From Populus alba (taxonomy: Eukaryota; Streptophyta; Magnoliopsida; Malpighiales; Salicaceae): 64,000 nt of DNA. The notes under the pieces are model-generated. The model made no database searches. It saw nothing but the letters and a program-made list of their open reading frames with translations, and was not told the origin of the DNA. The position numbers and the translations under genes are program-made. The number at the start of each line of letters is the position of its first letter. The stretch's first letter is position 1. Below are positions 1-11,299 of the stretch, in pieces. Where the stretch lies: NCBI RefSeq assembly GCF_005239225.2, contig NC_133292.1:5738985-5802984 (forward strand), written 5' to 3'.

Positions 1-28
1 AACTTCTTTTCCCCTTTTGTTCTTGCAG

Positions 29-2053
29 GCTTCTTAAACCTGGAGGAATTTATATGTTGGTAACCATATACCTTAATAAAAAGCTATATTCTTCTCATTT
101 TTCACCTTATGCTTTTGGAAATTCTTAAAAATGATGTTTTTTTTTTTTTTTTAAAAATTTCTCATATACAGATAACCTATGGTGATCCCAAAGTAAGGAT
201 GCCTCATTTGACCCGGTCCATTTACAATTGGAAAATCATATTGTACATAATACGTAAGTGTTCTTGGCTTTTCACCTTGAGCTTTACAGAATATTTTCTC
301 TGTCCTCACAGTTTTTGTATGTTGAATTCATTAACTTTGGGTCAGAAATTGTTATATTCAACTTGCTAATTCAGGCTTGATTTAAAGTTCACAGTTGTTA
401 TGATCCATGTACATGTTTGTACAATTTCTCTTTCCAAACTCAACACACATCATTTATTCATTATGCAATTCAAACTCTCCTTGTATGATTGTTATAATTA
501 AAAGTATTGGTTAAAAACTATCCTTTTAAAGTGCTCAAGTGAAATACATAGCAGGTAAAACGATTCTGAGCATTAGGAAGTCGTTGCAGAAATAAACAAT
601 AAATAAGATAAAAATGGTTAAAGAGTATAGAAAAAGGGATATAGGACAAGTCATATTCTAAGTAAGACTCTTTGTTTTCAGTCTTCATTGTCATAACTAC
701 CAGTTAGATTGATTATTAGCTTTAAGGTTTGATACCTCATAGCTTTTGACTATATCAACTCAGCTGTTCACAGCAGTGGAGCTAGGCATTTTATATATCT
801 AGCTGTCCTTGTGATTGGTTTGGAGTCATAAATTGCTGTTTCAGTAGCTTATGTGAACAATATGGCTAAAGTCTGGTACTCATTGTATTGAAGTATACTG
901 TATCTCGAGGAACTTTGAAAGGGGATCAGGCACTGCCGCCTTCTCATGCACAAAGGATTCTGTTACATATAGAATGTGCCTGTTCTGTGAAATAAAGCAT
1001 CAGTTTTTCTTGTCTCTGGGGAATAGATTGTTCCATGCTGCATGCAATACTTCAAATTGTTCTTAAATAGTATTAGATAATGGTTCTTAAAGAAATTTAA
1101 AGTTGACTTTCAATGGATATGATAAACTTTGTAACTGGGGAATTTCAGATTGACTCCTCTATTTACTTTCCTGAAGGAACAATGGAAGTTTCATGCAAGG
1201 CATATGCAAGTGGTAGCATTCTTTCTGATGTTACCAATGATATTAGCTGTGTATGGAGCACTAAAACTGAGAGCAAGTCAGCTCAAGGCTCAATTGCAGC
1301 CAGCTATGCCTTGCGATCTCCTCCAAACTGATAATATAAATTTTCGGTTGGTCTAACCATTTGTGGTTTCTTAACCTGTATTATTCCTGTGATGCCAACA
1401 GGAAAATCAACCAGTATGCAAGTGTAGGTGCCTGTTTATTGTGTTCCATGGTGTAATGAACGAAGTAAATAGGGATTGTCTTTTGAAATGGAAGAAGCAT
1501 TTTCCTTGTTTGGGCTTTTTTCTATTTTAGAACTTAAAATGTTTAATCTTTTTGAAGCAATGCATCATAGTGTAAAATCCATTCTGCAATGACACTTGTG
1601 ATCCCCATTCAAGTGCCATATGTGCACGAGGAATGTGTTAGCATTTTCTATTTATGATCATGTTTTATCTATGATTGATGCATATCTCTTTTCAGTCCTG
1701 TCATTTGTAGTATAGGATGCATTTGACTTCGGAATCCTGATTTTTCATTGACTTTATGATACTATTGTGAGCTTCTCAATAGCAATTAAGTTATCAACTT
1801 CAATATAAGGAGCTAGAATTTGTTCTTACCCTTTTCCCATACCTTTTCAGCCAGACCAGGTTTTGAAAAACCAGGCGGTAGCTCATCAAACTCACATTTG
1901 GAACCTGTTCCCATTTCTGACACGGGTGTACTTCCAGCAGATTTTGTTTTGGAAGATCCGGATTCTCACTTTATATATGTGTGTAAAAAGATGGATGAAA
2001 CGGCAGAAGTGAGTGATATATCCTCCTACCCATTGATTGCTGATGCTTTATAA
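29..2053 (+). CDS. SAM-dependent methyltransferase (At4g34360/EEF1AKMT4-like), 3' part only
   Basis: Three exons are visible: 29-59, 172-253 and 1851-2053, joined by GT-AG introns in compatible phases; the gene continues left of the window. The first exon reads LLKPGGIYML, the post-motif strand of a class-I (Rossmann) methyltransferase; the second begins ITYGDPKVRMPHL; the last contains RPGFEKPGG and LEDPDSHFIYVCKKM before a TAA. This order matches the plant family related to the animal eEF1A-lysine methyltransferase METTL12/EEF1AKMT4 (recognised from memory, not searched). The SAM-binding motif I lies outside the window, so activity cannot be judged. Intron 2 is long (1,597 bp). A good donor (GTGAGT) lies inside the last exon at about 2009 and an acceptor at 2387, so an alternative C-terminus running 2388-2597 is possible, but the read-through end looks more family-like. 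Confidence 0.75.
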
Positions 2054-3955
2054 GACTAATACATTCAAGTAGTAATGTTCTCGATGTATGATTGTTGTTG
2101 CTTGTGCCATAAGGACTAGTTATTGTTGCCCTTTCAGTTTTGTTACAAGATAGAGATTCTGTTGTTGCTTCCCTCGACTTTTAAAATTAGCCTCTGGTTG
2201 TGCAAATGAATAATAGGAGCGAACGATATCTGAACCCTTTGGAGAAAAGCCTGTGAAATAGGCGCTTCCTGTATCATTTATAGGAGTGGATTCTGATTTC
2301 TAGTTCATTATTTTTTACATGAATTTCACTGTAAAACTTGTTTCATTGGAGGAGCTGCATCTACTGTTCTCCCCATCATTTCTTCAGGTGTCTTCTTTGG
2401 ATGAACCCGCTGCCAGCACCAACCATGTTTCTCTCACCATTCCCATAGGAAACCAAAATACTAGTGGCATCATGCAAAGTTTACCTCGTATTATTCTGTT
2501 TACCTTGACTGTCTCCTGTTGGTGTCATCTGAACTGCTCTGAAAAGCAACCAAAATGCTGGCATTGTTGGGGAAGAACTTCTAATATAGGCTTGTAGATA
2601 CGTTTACAGTTTAAGAATCCTGAGTTTATTGTTGAAGAGGATAGAAATAAATTGCTTTCAAGTACTAGGCACCAAGCTTTTGATGTAGATACGATCGTTC
2701 TTTTGCTGGGTCATTTGTAATTTCTTGGTGGAAGAAATGGTCAGACAGTCATTTTTTCCCCGTGAAGAAATCCAACCACCAATGTCTTAAGATTTCAGAC
2801 ATGATGTGTTATGTTATCCCTAGCTTGAGGGGAGCTAAATCCTATTTGTTAGTGTCGGGAAATTCCAGTTGATGAAGGGGGAGATAGAGATCAATGATAA
2901 CCCTACCCGTCTATAGAAGGGGAAAACCCTCCAAATAATGTGATGAAAGTACAGCATGCTCAAAATGTTTCTAGGTGTTAACTTTCTTTTTAGTACACGT
3001 ACTTCTTTTTTTCTCGTTCCCTAAGTTTTTCCTAGTTTTTTTTAATTTTAATTTAAAAGTTCGTTTTATTTAATTTTAGTCATGAATTTCAATGAGAAAA
3101 GAGACTTGCTGATAAATGACAAAGGAGAGAAACTCATCTAGTGATAAGAAAGATTAATTTTGATATCAAATAAATTTTAATTGATGAGAGAAGTTTTATT
3201 GAAATATTTTTAAATGTTAATCCTGTTTTGGAAAAGTAGTTCGAGACTGATAAAGTTTGAATTTAACTATAAATAAATTTATTAACATTTTTATAAAATT
3301 TTTTAGGTGTTTTTAGACTAAAAATAATTAAAAATGAGTTTTTTATTTGATTTTCAATTGGTTGAAAATGAACAAAAAAATATTGTCTTTTTTTTTTTTT
3401 TTTAAATGAAGAAACCTTGTAGGCCTTGTGTAACATGTTATTTATTTATTTTTAATTAACGTGCCATCTTGTTTGGCCTACTGTCAATTTTTTATTTTTT
3501 ATTTTTCAATAAATATTTTGTATTATTTTATCACATTTATCATTTTTTCTATCTTCAATCATATATAAAATACTAAGATCTTATTTTAGTGTTTAAATTT
3601 ACTCTCTGATAAGCTTGTATTTAGAAAACAGTACTTGTAATTTTAATACATGTTTTTCCCTAACACAATCAAATATAAATTAATAAGAAAATCAAGTTTA
3701 GATGGGAGAAATGTATTTTTTTTCGTCTCATTTTAAATGAATGAAATTTTATTTAAGAATAGTATAAATTATTATTTTGGTTAAAAATATATCAACATCT
3801 AATTAAATAAAAAGAAATAAACATCTTGACACGGCCTAATAAGATCACATATGTTAATCCACATATAATTATAGATTTATTTTATTAAAACATGCATTAT
3901 ATTTTGGTTTTACACTTCAAATATTTCTGAAAAATAAAATTAACAAGACCTGTAT
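2054..3955. other. 3' UTR then AT-rich intergenic DNA
   Basis: The first several hundred bases are probably the 3' UTR of the methyltransferase gene, including the optional terminal exon at 2388-2597. From about 3000 the sequence is strongly AT-rich with long T and A runs. I see no gene in it. Confidence 0.5.
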
Positions 3956-3959
3956 ATAA

Positions 3960-4330
3960 TTGTTTTTACAAAACTCTTGATCCGGCTGTAGAAACGGCTT
4001 CGTCTCCAAGATAGAGTCATGGGAAGAACTGATACAGCAGTTGCACCTTTCGCTCTAAAGTAGCCAAAAACACTAAATCTGGAAATTAATTTAAATCCAA
4101 CGAGGACCAAAAACCACATTTACAGCAAGCATCAGTTACAATACAGATAGAACTCCCAAGTCCTCTTCTCCACTACAGCCAAAATGGCAGCCCAAAACAC
4201 CGTGCTTTTACGAGTAGCCTTCACTGTCTCTGGCAGTGCTTTTACCAAATCTAGAAAAAATAAATAAATCACTGCATTAAGTGCAGTACAGCCACAAGAA
4301 GCATCAAAACCTGCAAACAGCGAAAGCAAT
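3960..4330 (-). other. Possible exon remnant, unrecognised
   Basis: This short stretch is richer in GC than its surroundings. On the minus strand a TTTTTTCTAG acceptor is followed by an open segment (DLVKALPETVKATRKSTVF...) ending in TGA at 4132, and a further stretch upstream could be another exon. I do not recognise the protein. It may be the tail of a decayed gene or a non-coding transcript; coding status is unproven. Confidence 0.2.
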
Positions 4331-5562
4331 TTAGTAATTTACCATCCTCCCCTTAAATTTGGTAAACAATGAATATAAAAAGAAAGAGTAGATAAAATTG
4401 GCATAAAAGGGTTCTCTTCTGTGTATCTCTTTTTTCTTCCTTTTTTTTGCCCCTTGGAAAATAGCAAAGAGATGCAAACAGGCTACACGACGCTACTATT
4501 TATGGTATATTATCTGTAATAAATGGCGGTCATGAACTCGAGCACTAAATATAGAATAGCCTTGAACAGTGCAAACTCTATAGATTTGGAAGATGCGCTT
4601 CTAGCCAGAAACAATAAATTATAGCTAAATAAAAGGGTATTTTATAATTCTAACATCATTTCATACAAGTTTTGTAAACATAGCACATGCTTTAAAAATA
4701 TTTAAAAAATAATATCATTTGAATATAACTGTTATTATTAAAAATAATAGTTAAACACAAATGCTATTTTTAATAGTGGTTGTTCTAATAACCATGCTTT
4801 ACCAATTCAATTAACTTCCATAAAAAATCAATTCAAATTTTGATGAATATCCAATGATCAATAAATAAGATTCAAGATTCAACCCAGGATACAACAAGGT
4901 TATGTTTTCTACACACTTATACTGTTATAAAGATATTGATTAGAAGATTCTAACCATACTTTAAAAGATCGTTAAATATGATTTTAATTTGTTAAGAGTT
5001 TTATTTAGAGTTAATTTTGACCTTCTTTGATGTTCTTTTATAGTGTAGTCAGAATTGTTTCATCGAGATATTTCTAACGATATCAGGTATGTTAAAAATA
5101 AAATCCTAGTATGTCCCCGGTAACCCATTCTTTCTCCCCCGTCTTGGTGTGCCCCCAATAACTCATTCTTTCTCCCCCCTCCTTTACGTTTCTCTCTACT
5201 GCCGCATCACATTATTTTCTTTTTATTTCTTGGCTATTGGATTTTCAATCCTATGATCTTTTGGTCATTAGATTTTCATGAAATGCTTGGTTGACTTTTG
5301 TTGGAGTTAATTAATTTGTAAAAGAAAAACATTTTGAAACATCCACTAAATAACCTTTATTTTAAGTAGTGGTTGTATAGAAAAATATATTATGAGATGT
5401 GACCGACATTTCAAGTAACGCTTATGTATTATATTAATATTCTGAAACACAATTATATTTAAACTGTGTTATTTTTCAAATGAGTTTTCAATCAATGTTA
5501 TTTTTTAAAAAACTTTTAGCAAACTATGCTATTTTTTTAAAAATAAAAGGTAAAATATACTA

Positions 5563-5757
5563 TGTAAAAAAAATTAGATCTCTATACAATGAATGAAATA
5601 CATACAAAAGAAAAACAATTAACAATACTACTGCTAAAATTACTAATACAGTAAGAAAAACATAAAAATATTGAAACCTCCCTAACGAGGAGGCTACAAA
5701 GGAATTGCCCAAAGTACAAAACATGTGGGTCCTATAAAGTTGACGAGGGACCATTAT
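5563..5757. repeat. Upstream duplication, copy A
   Basis: This segment of about 190 bp recurs at 6120-6306 with roughly 80-85% identity by eye. Both copies carry the run CAATACTACTGCTAAAATTA and the small hairpin CCTCCCTAACGAGGAGG. Copy A holds GTGGGTCC at 5725-5732, whose reverse complement GGACCCAC fits the class-I TCP consensus GGNCCCAC. It lies about 0.9 kb upstream of the MADS-box start codon. Confidence 0.8.
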
Positions 5758-5815
5758 AATAATAATATATTAAAAAAAAAATTAAAAATTATAATATCAA
5801 TGTGTCTATTTAATG

Positions 5816-6002
5816 GTATGATTGTAATTGTTTTTTTTTAAAAAATTTTATTTTAAAATGTATTAAAATGATATATTTTTTTTATTTTTAAAAAATTATT
5901 TTTGAGATCAACGCATGAAAATAATTCAAAACATATAAAAAATATTTTTTAATAAAAATAAAAATAAAAATTTTTATAAAACAGGATCGCATTCTTAAAC
6001 GT
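5816..6002. mobile_element. MITE-like repeat, copy 1
   Basis: AT-rich element with the core TTTTTTATTTTTAAAAAATT followed by GAGATCAACGCATGAAAAT and an end resembling CGCATTCTTAAACG. It belongs to a family with at least nine copies in this window; the copies at 38864 and 45462 show the termini best. It sits exactly between the two copies of the upstream duplication. Confidence 0.6.
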
Positions 6003-6119
6003 TCTGAAGTCTAAGAATTATGGACAGTACCCATTTGCAAAAACAATAGCGTGAACAGTAAGATGCGTTAGTAACTGGAAACAAGATTTTAATAGCTAAA
6101 TAAAAGCTTAAAATGGACC

Positions 6120-6306
6120 ATGAAAAAAACTAGACCTCTATACAAGGAATAAAACACATACAAAAGAAAACAATTAGCAATACTACTGCTAAAATTACTA
6201 AATACAGCAAAAAAATAAAATAAAAATTGAAACCTCCCTAACGAGGAGGCTATGCAAAGGAGCTGCCCAAAGGACAAAACTTGTAGGTCCCACAAAGTCT
6301 ATCAGC
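6120..6306. repeat. Upstream duplication, copy B
   Basis: Second copy of the segment at 5563-5757, in the same orientation and closer to the MADS-box gene. It keeps the CCTCCCTAACGAGGAGG hairpin. Its TCP-type site reads GGTCCCAC at 6286-6293, so a class-I TCP consensus is present in both copies but on opposite strands. Confidence 0.8.
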
Positions 6307-6318
6307 ACCTAACCACTT

Positions 6319-6668
6319 CCAAATGTGGCAAAGGAATCATGCAGCAACACTCTCTCTAAATAGGAGGAGTACAGAGCCATGCAAACTCGCCGTTTGTAGC
6401 CCCTCTCTCTCTCTCTCTCAGGCCATTTGTGTCAATAAAAACGCGCTATCTCTCTCGCTCTGACCCTCTTTCTCTTCTCTGTTCTATATTTAGCAACCCA
6501 AAATAAAGCCCCTTTCTTTTTATCTAGAGAAATTAAGAAAGCAAGTCCTTTGCTTTTCTTTTAAAACCTGACCATCGACATCGGTTCTTGATTTCAAAGG
6601 CTCAGGTTTTTTGGTTTCTTAGGGGTTTTTGATCAATTGAGTCTTTGTGTTTTCAAGAGAAAATTATA
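6319..6668 (+). promoter_or_regulatory. Promoter and 5' UTR of the AGL15-like gene
   Basis: A CT repeat (6403-6419) and other pyrimidine-rich tracts, typical of plant leaders, precede the start codon; a TATA-like TATATTTA lies at 6485-6492. CCAAATGTGG at 6319-6328 is one base off a CArG box, the MADS-domain target. No transcription start can be fixed from sequence alone. Confidence 0.45.
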
Positions 6669-9600
6669 ATGGGGAGAGGAAAGATTGAAATTAAGAAGAT
6701 TGAGAATACAAATAGCAGGCAAGTCACATTTTCAAAAAGAAGAGCCGGGTTGCTTAAAAAGGCTCAAGAGCTCGCCATTCTCTGTGATGCTGAGGTTGCT
6801 GTAATTGTTTTCTCAAATACTGGCAAGCTTTTTGAGTTTTCCAGTTCTGGGTATGCATGTATAATCTCTGTTTTCTTCCCCCCAGAATATTGCTCATTGA
6901 GTAAAAATTAGTTCTTTTTGGTAAATTTTTGGTATTTATGAGTATTTTTAGGTGATTGCATGTGTTACCTGGTGATAGCATAACTTCGTTGATTTGTGTT
7001 GTGATTTTGGAGTCCATTTTTGCTATTTTACTTTTTTTTTCAGGTTTTTTAATTAAAAAATAGGATATATATATTTATTTATTTTATTTTTTCGTACTTA
7101 TGAGCTTTTAGTTTAGTTTTTATTTTGTGAACTTCATAAATTAACATGCGTTCATGATTTCTTTTTAAATTACCGTCGCAATTTCTTTTAATTAAGTGGT
7201 TAAATAGTGGAATCATGTTTTTTTTTTTTTTCTTTGAGGGGGGTTGTTTGCATTTTTTTGCATGCGACTTTGGATCATATCTGCTGTCTGCTGGAATGGT
7301 TTTCTCTGAGGTTTTCTGAGAAAGATTTTTGCAGGGTTTTAGCTTACATTGATTCACGTGCATTTGTTGTCGTAGGTTGATAGAGATACCTTTCCTATAA
7401 TTTTTTTTTCAGATTTAATTAAGTCGATTTACAAAATAGGGATTTTTTGCAATGTATGCAAAAGGATTGACGTTTTGGGTTTTTTCTTCACTTTAATGGA
7501 TCCGTTTTTGGGTGCTCTGTTTTCTAAAGATGTTTTGATGAGCAGCACATTATTGTGCCCGTGAATTTATTATTTAGTACATCATTAGATCCTAAAAAAT
7601 TTCTCCCCGCGGTGTAATCCTGGAAAATAAAGTAACGAAGCAAGTTAAACTCTCGCCTGTATTATTTAACTTAGTGGAGTTGAGGCTTCTGCATGGAAAT
7701 TCTTGATCTCTATGATTTTTGCTCTCGTATTTTCAGGAAATGAAGGACATTTAATCTATTGAATACTGACAGGTTTCAACCTTATGTTCTGCTTCTTTAG
7801 TCATGGATGTTTCGAATGTTTCCTTCTACTTTCGTTTTCAACCTCTTCTCAAAATGTTTTATCACTCTGTTTTATTGTGTTTCATTTGTTTATTTGTCTA
7901 GGGAAAAATCTATGTTCCTTGAGTTCTTTCAAGTGTTTGTCAGTTTGCTTTTATCTAAAGCATTCTCAGCTAAAACAACGGCAAAACCTAGAACATGTAG
8001 GTGACGGAAAGTACTAAATTTCTCTTATTGGTCTTTTTTGGCAGCATGAAGAGAACACTTTCGAGATATAACAAGCTCTTAGATTCCCCAGAGCAGCCTA
8101 AAATAGAATGCAAGGCTGAGGTAGTCTTCGATTCATGTTTTCACCAGTACCTTATGTTCTTGTGTGTTTGTGCATGCTGGTGGCATGCCTACTTAAAAAA
8201 AGGTGGTGTTATTTTTGTTTCCTCTTATTTTTCGTTCTTCTGATACCTTGTCTCTTCCTTTCTATGCTAGTATGGGCTTATCAAATTCAATTTTTAGAGA
8301 ATTTATTTTGGAGAAGAGAATTAGATGTGAATACATGCAATTCCTTTCGTATAGGCATTAAAATTTTTCTTGGTTAGTTTTGATAACAAGCTCCATGTTA
8401 TGCAATGCCTTAAAGATTGAAAGATTCTTAGGCATCCCTACCAAAATTATGATGTTTGATAACTTTTTTCCTGAATAAGCTTTGTTGTGAAATTGTATGC
8501 AAATTATCTATGTCCGCCAGGTTAAAACGAACAGTATAAAAGAAACAAATACTAACTTGTTCCCTCTGTTTTGACTTCTACATTTTGGGATCCCCACAAT
8601 GTTTGATAAATAGCCTCAGGCGGGATTGTTGATTCGGATATGAAGTAAAATTATCTATCGGCTTCATTTACCTCTGGATTTAGGGATCACACAAAAGGAG
8701 GAACCTAGAGCATCGCTAGCAGGATCATTGTCCCCCCCCCAACCCCCCACGTAAATAAAAGATGTACTATGGAAATTTAAGGAGAAATGCTTTCCAATAG
8801 TAGAGTTAAAACAAAACACGAAGACAAAAATATCTCAAATTGGAAACGCTGGAGAAAATTGATGAGACTTTGCACTTGCTTTCTCCCTTTTCACCCCTTA
8901 GCACTCGCAGAATATCATTCAATGTGCTTGTTTTGTGGTTTGCGCACGTATAAACTCTGTTTTTTGGATGAGATTCTTTATCAGGTGGAGCAGTTTGTTT
9001 TGATTAATTTTTTCTACTGTACATTCTTCTTCAGAAACCAGATTTGAAAGAGGTCGATGTTCTAAAAGAAGAAATTGCAAAGCTACAAGTGAAACAGCTG
9101 TATGTCTGCACTAAATTATTTGATTGTGTCAAATGTAGCTTTTGGAATTATGCAAGGTCTTATTGTCTGTCTCTGATTCTCAACTTATAGGCGACTTTCG
9201 GGAATGGACCTGACTGGATTGAGCTTAAAAGAATTGCAACAACTAGAAAATCAGTTAAATGAAGGGTTGTTATTCGTGAAAGAGAAAAAGGTTCTGCTGT
9301 ATTTTTCTTCTTTTGCCTATCCAAGTTTCGTTATGAAAGCAAAATTGGGAGATTTTTGGTTGTTGTGGTAAATTACCACAAGTTTTACCTTTGCAGGAGC
9401 ACTTACTGATGGAACAATTAGAGCAATCAAGAGTACAGGTAATTGGAGCTCTTAATGAAGCATGTTTTCCTTTGACCTAAATCCTTTTTTTCTTAGACAA
9501 TGTACATTATGGTACTCTCCTGTCCTTCTGAATATTGCAATCATTTTCAGAAGGGAAAAACAATACTTGCTGAAAATTAATTTTTGTTATATGTTGTCAT

Positions 9601-10622
9601 AGATTTTTTGGAGTAAGGTTATGATCCATCCTGTTATGAAAACTGATACTCTTTTTCAGAGTACTTCATTTAGTTTTTGGTTTCCAGGAACAGCGGGCCA
9701 TGCTGGAGAATGAAACTTTGCGCAGACAGGCAAGGATTGTTTTCTGATACAAATATTAGTTTCTTTCTTTTCTTTGAAAAGTCTGACATATATAATGGAA
9801 TGTACTGTTTATTCTTTACATTTTGAAGATTGAGGAGCTTCGAGGTTTCCTTTCATCAACTGATCATCCAGTCCCAACTTATCTTGAATACTATGCGACA
9901 GAAAGGAAGAATCCTCCCATAGACAATGGCGCCACAAGCCCTCCTGTAGCCCACTATATTTGCTCCATTGAGAAAGTCGATTCAGACACAACTTTACATT
10001 TAGGGTATGCTGTTTTTCTGCATTATTCACCCTCTATCCTCTATCTGACTGGCTGCATGCGGCTGCCTATTGTTTCCTTTTCGTTTAGGTGATTTTGTAT
10101 ATAGAATTTTTTTTTTTTTGGTAGTGAACCCGCAGTTGCATTATCTGGTACTTCTGAGTTGGAACTTGACACTTGATCATTCAATTCTTATGAATTGGCA
10201 TACTGGTTTCTGTTGCTGGTCTTTTTTCCTTTGCTTCCTTGCACATTCGAACACAAACCAACCAAACTCTAGCTGAGGTTTAAAGTCTTCATACAAAGTT
10301 TTGATAATTCATTTTCTTTGGGAGAGTTGATTACGGATTTTCATAGATATGGACTCACTTTCTTTTCATACCTTCCTTCTGGTAGCAGTGGATTCAATCT
10401 CTCTTTTATTTACACGGATTCAGTCTCATTCTCTCTTTCACAAATGATCTGAAAGGGTAGCCTGATCAAACTATTGTTGCGTATAGCTACTATGTTACTG
10501 GTTCTCATTCTCATATACGCTCTACGTTTCCCAGGCTGCCAACTGACGCCAATCGCAAGAGGAAAGCACTAGAAGGAGAAAGCCATTCCAATGATTCAGA
10601 TAGTCGACTGAGCCTGCTGTAA
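6669..10622 (+). CDS. AGL15: MADS-box transcription factor, AGL15/AGL18 clade
   Basis: Eight exons: 6669-6850, 8045-8120, 9035-9099, 9191-9290, 9397-9438, 9688-9729, 9829-10004 and 10535-10622, totalling 256 aa, close to Arabidopsis AGL15 (268). Residues 1-60 are the MADS domain ([20 protein letters not shown]), followed by the I region and a K-box coiled coil (about 87-165). The C-terminus has [10 protein letters not shown], the AGL15 signature that contains an LxLxL EAR-type repression motif. The family binds CArG boxes in the nucleus and promotes embryonic programmes and delays floral transition; that role is family knowledge. Intron 1 (1,194 bp) is long, as usual in MIKC genes. Intron 6 starts with GC rather than GT (9730-9731). 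The start was chosen because the MADS domain begins at this ATG; an upstream in-frame ATG at 6645 would add eight residues. AGL18 is the alternative, but the C-terminus favours AGL15. Confidence 0.9.
8731..8749. repeat. C-rich tract in AGL15 intron 2
   Basis: Two cytosine runs (nine and six or more bases) separated by AA. The minus strand could fold as a G-rich structure. Probably a slippage-prone tract with no defined role. Confidence 0.6.
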
Positions 10623-10984
10623 ATTTATCCTTCTTGCCGTTCTCCTGTAATGTTAATATAGCCAACAAAACTGAAAAGAATATGCCGCAGTTGACTAAAG
10701 TTTCTCTTGAGACATCAGTTTGGCCAATCAAAAGAAAATCATGAAAATAGTGGGTTGCGGATATTGCTTTTATAGGAGAGAAGACTGAACTTTCCAGTGA
10801 GGAAGAAAGAACAGAACTGTAGTTGGTTTGCCTAAATTTGAAATGGCATGTAGTGCTTAGTTTCTTGCAATGACTAAAATGGTGAACTTAGCTTTTCTAT
10901 ATGGTAGATGAGACGAAGGTTTACACTTCTTCATCCAATCATTTGAACTTGTTGTGAGATTAAAAAATCCTTGATATCTTATTG

Positions 10985-11065
10985 CTACCAAGCATTGCAG
11001 TGATGACTTGAGCCTGGGCGAGCCACTGGGTGGGAACGCCTCTAACCTGCTACGCTACACCCCTC
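10985..11065 (-). mobile_element. tRNA-derived SINE relic
   Basis: On the minus strand, TAGCGTAGCAGG (11046-11057) fits the RNA polymerase III A-box TRGCNNAGYNGG exactly, and GGCTCAAGTCA (11004-11014) fits a weakened B-box GGTTCGANTCC. The spacing of about 32 bp is SINE- or tRNA-like, but no cloverleaf can be drawn. The body is short and no tail or target duplication is clear, so it is a truncated copy. It lies between the convergent 3' ends of the MADS-box and BPS1-like genes. Confidence 0.5.
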
Positions 11066-11299
11066 TCTTCGTTATTTTGCAGCCTGTTAATAGATGTAGA
11101 AACCTGCATCGCATCTGCTCTTACTGGAAAAATATCGACTGTGTGGATGAGATCATGGAGACAATTTTCACAAGTATTTAATAATTCAAAGTTCATAACA
11201 ACGTAAAAAGGCGTTCTGCCACTTACAAATGATTCTATAGCTACAATCAGAAAATAATACAATCAAATAATACAACCTATATACAGAGGATCAACATAA

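Noticed and set aside
1113..1356. Overlapping plus-strand open frames within intron 2 of the methyltransferase gene, one with a hydrophobic stretch
   Set aside because: They overlap in different frames, match no family I know and lie wholly inside an intron required by the flanking exons.
5560..6295. Two similar hydrophobic minus-strand open frames (5560-5754 and 6089-6295)
   Set aside because: Their similarity is explained by the DNA duplication; the hydrophobicity comes from AT-rich composition, and there is no start context or conserved family.
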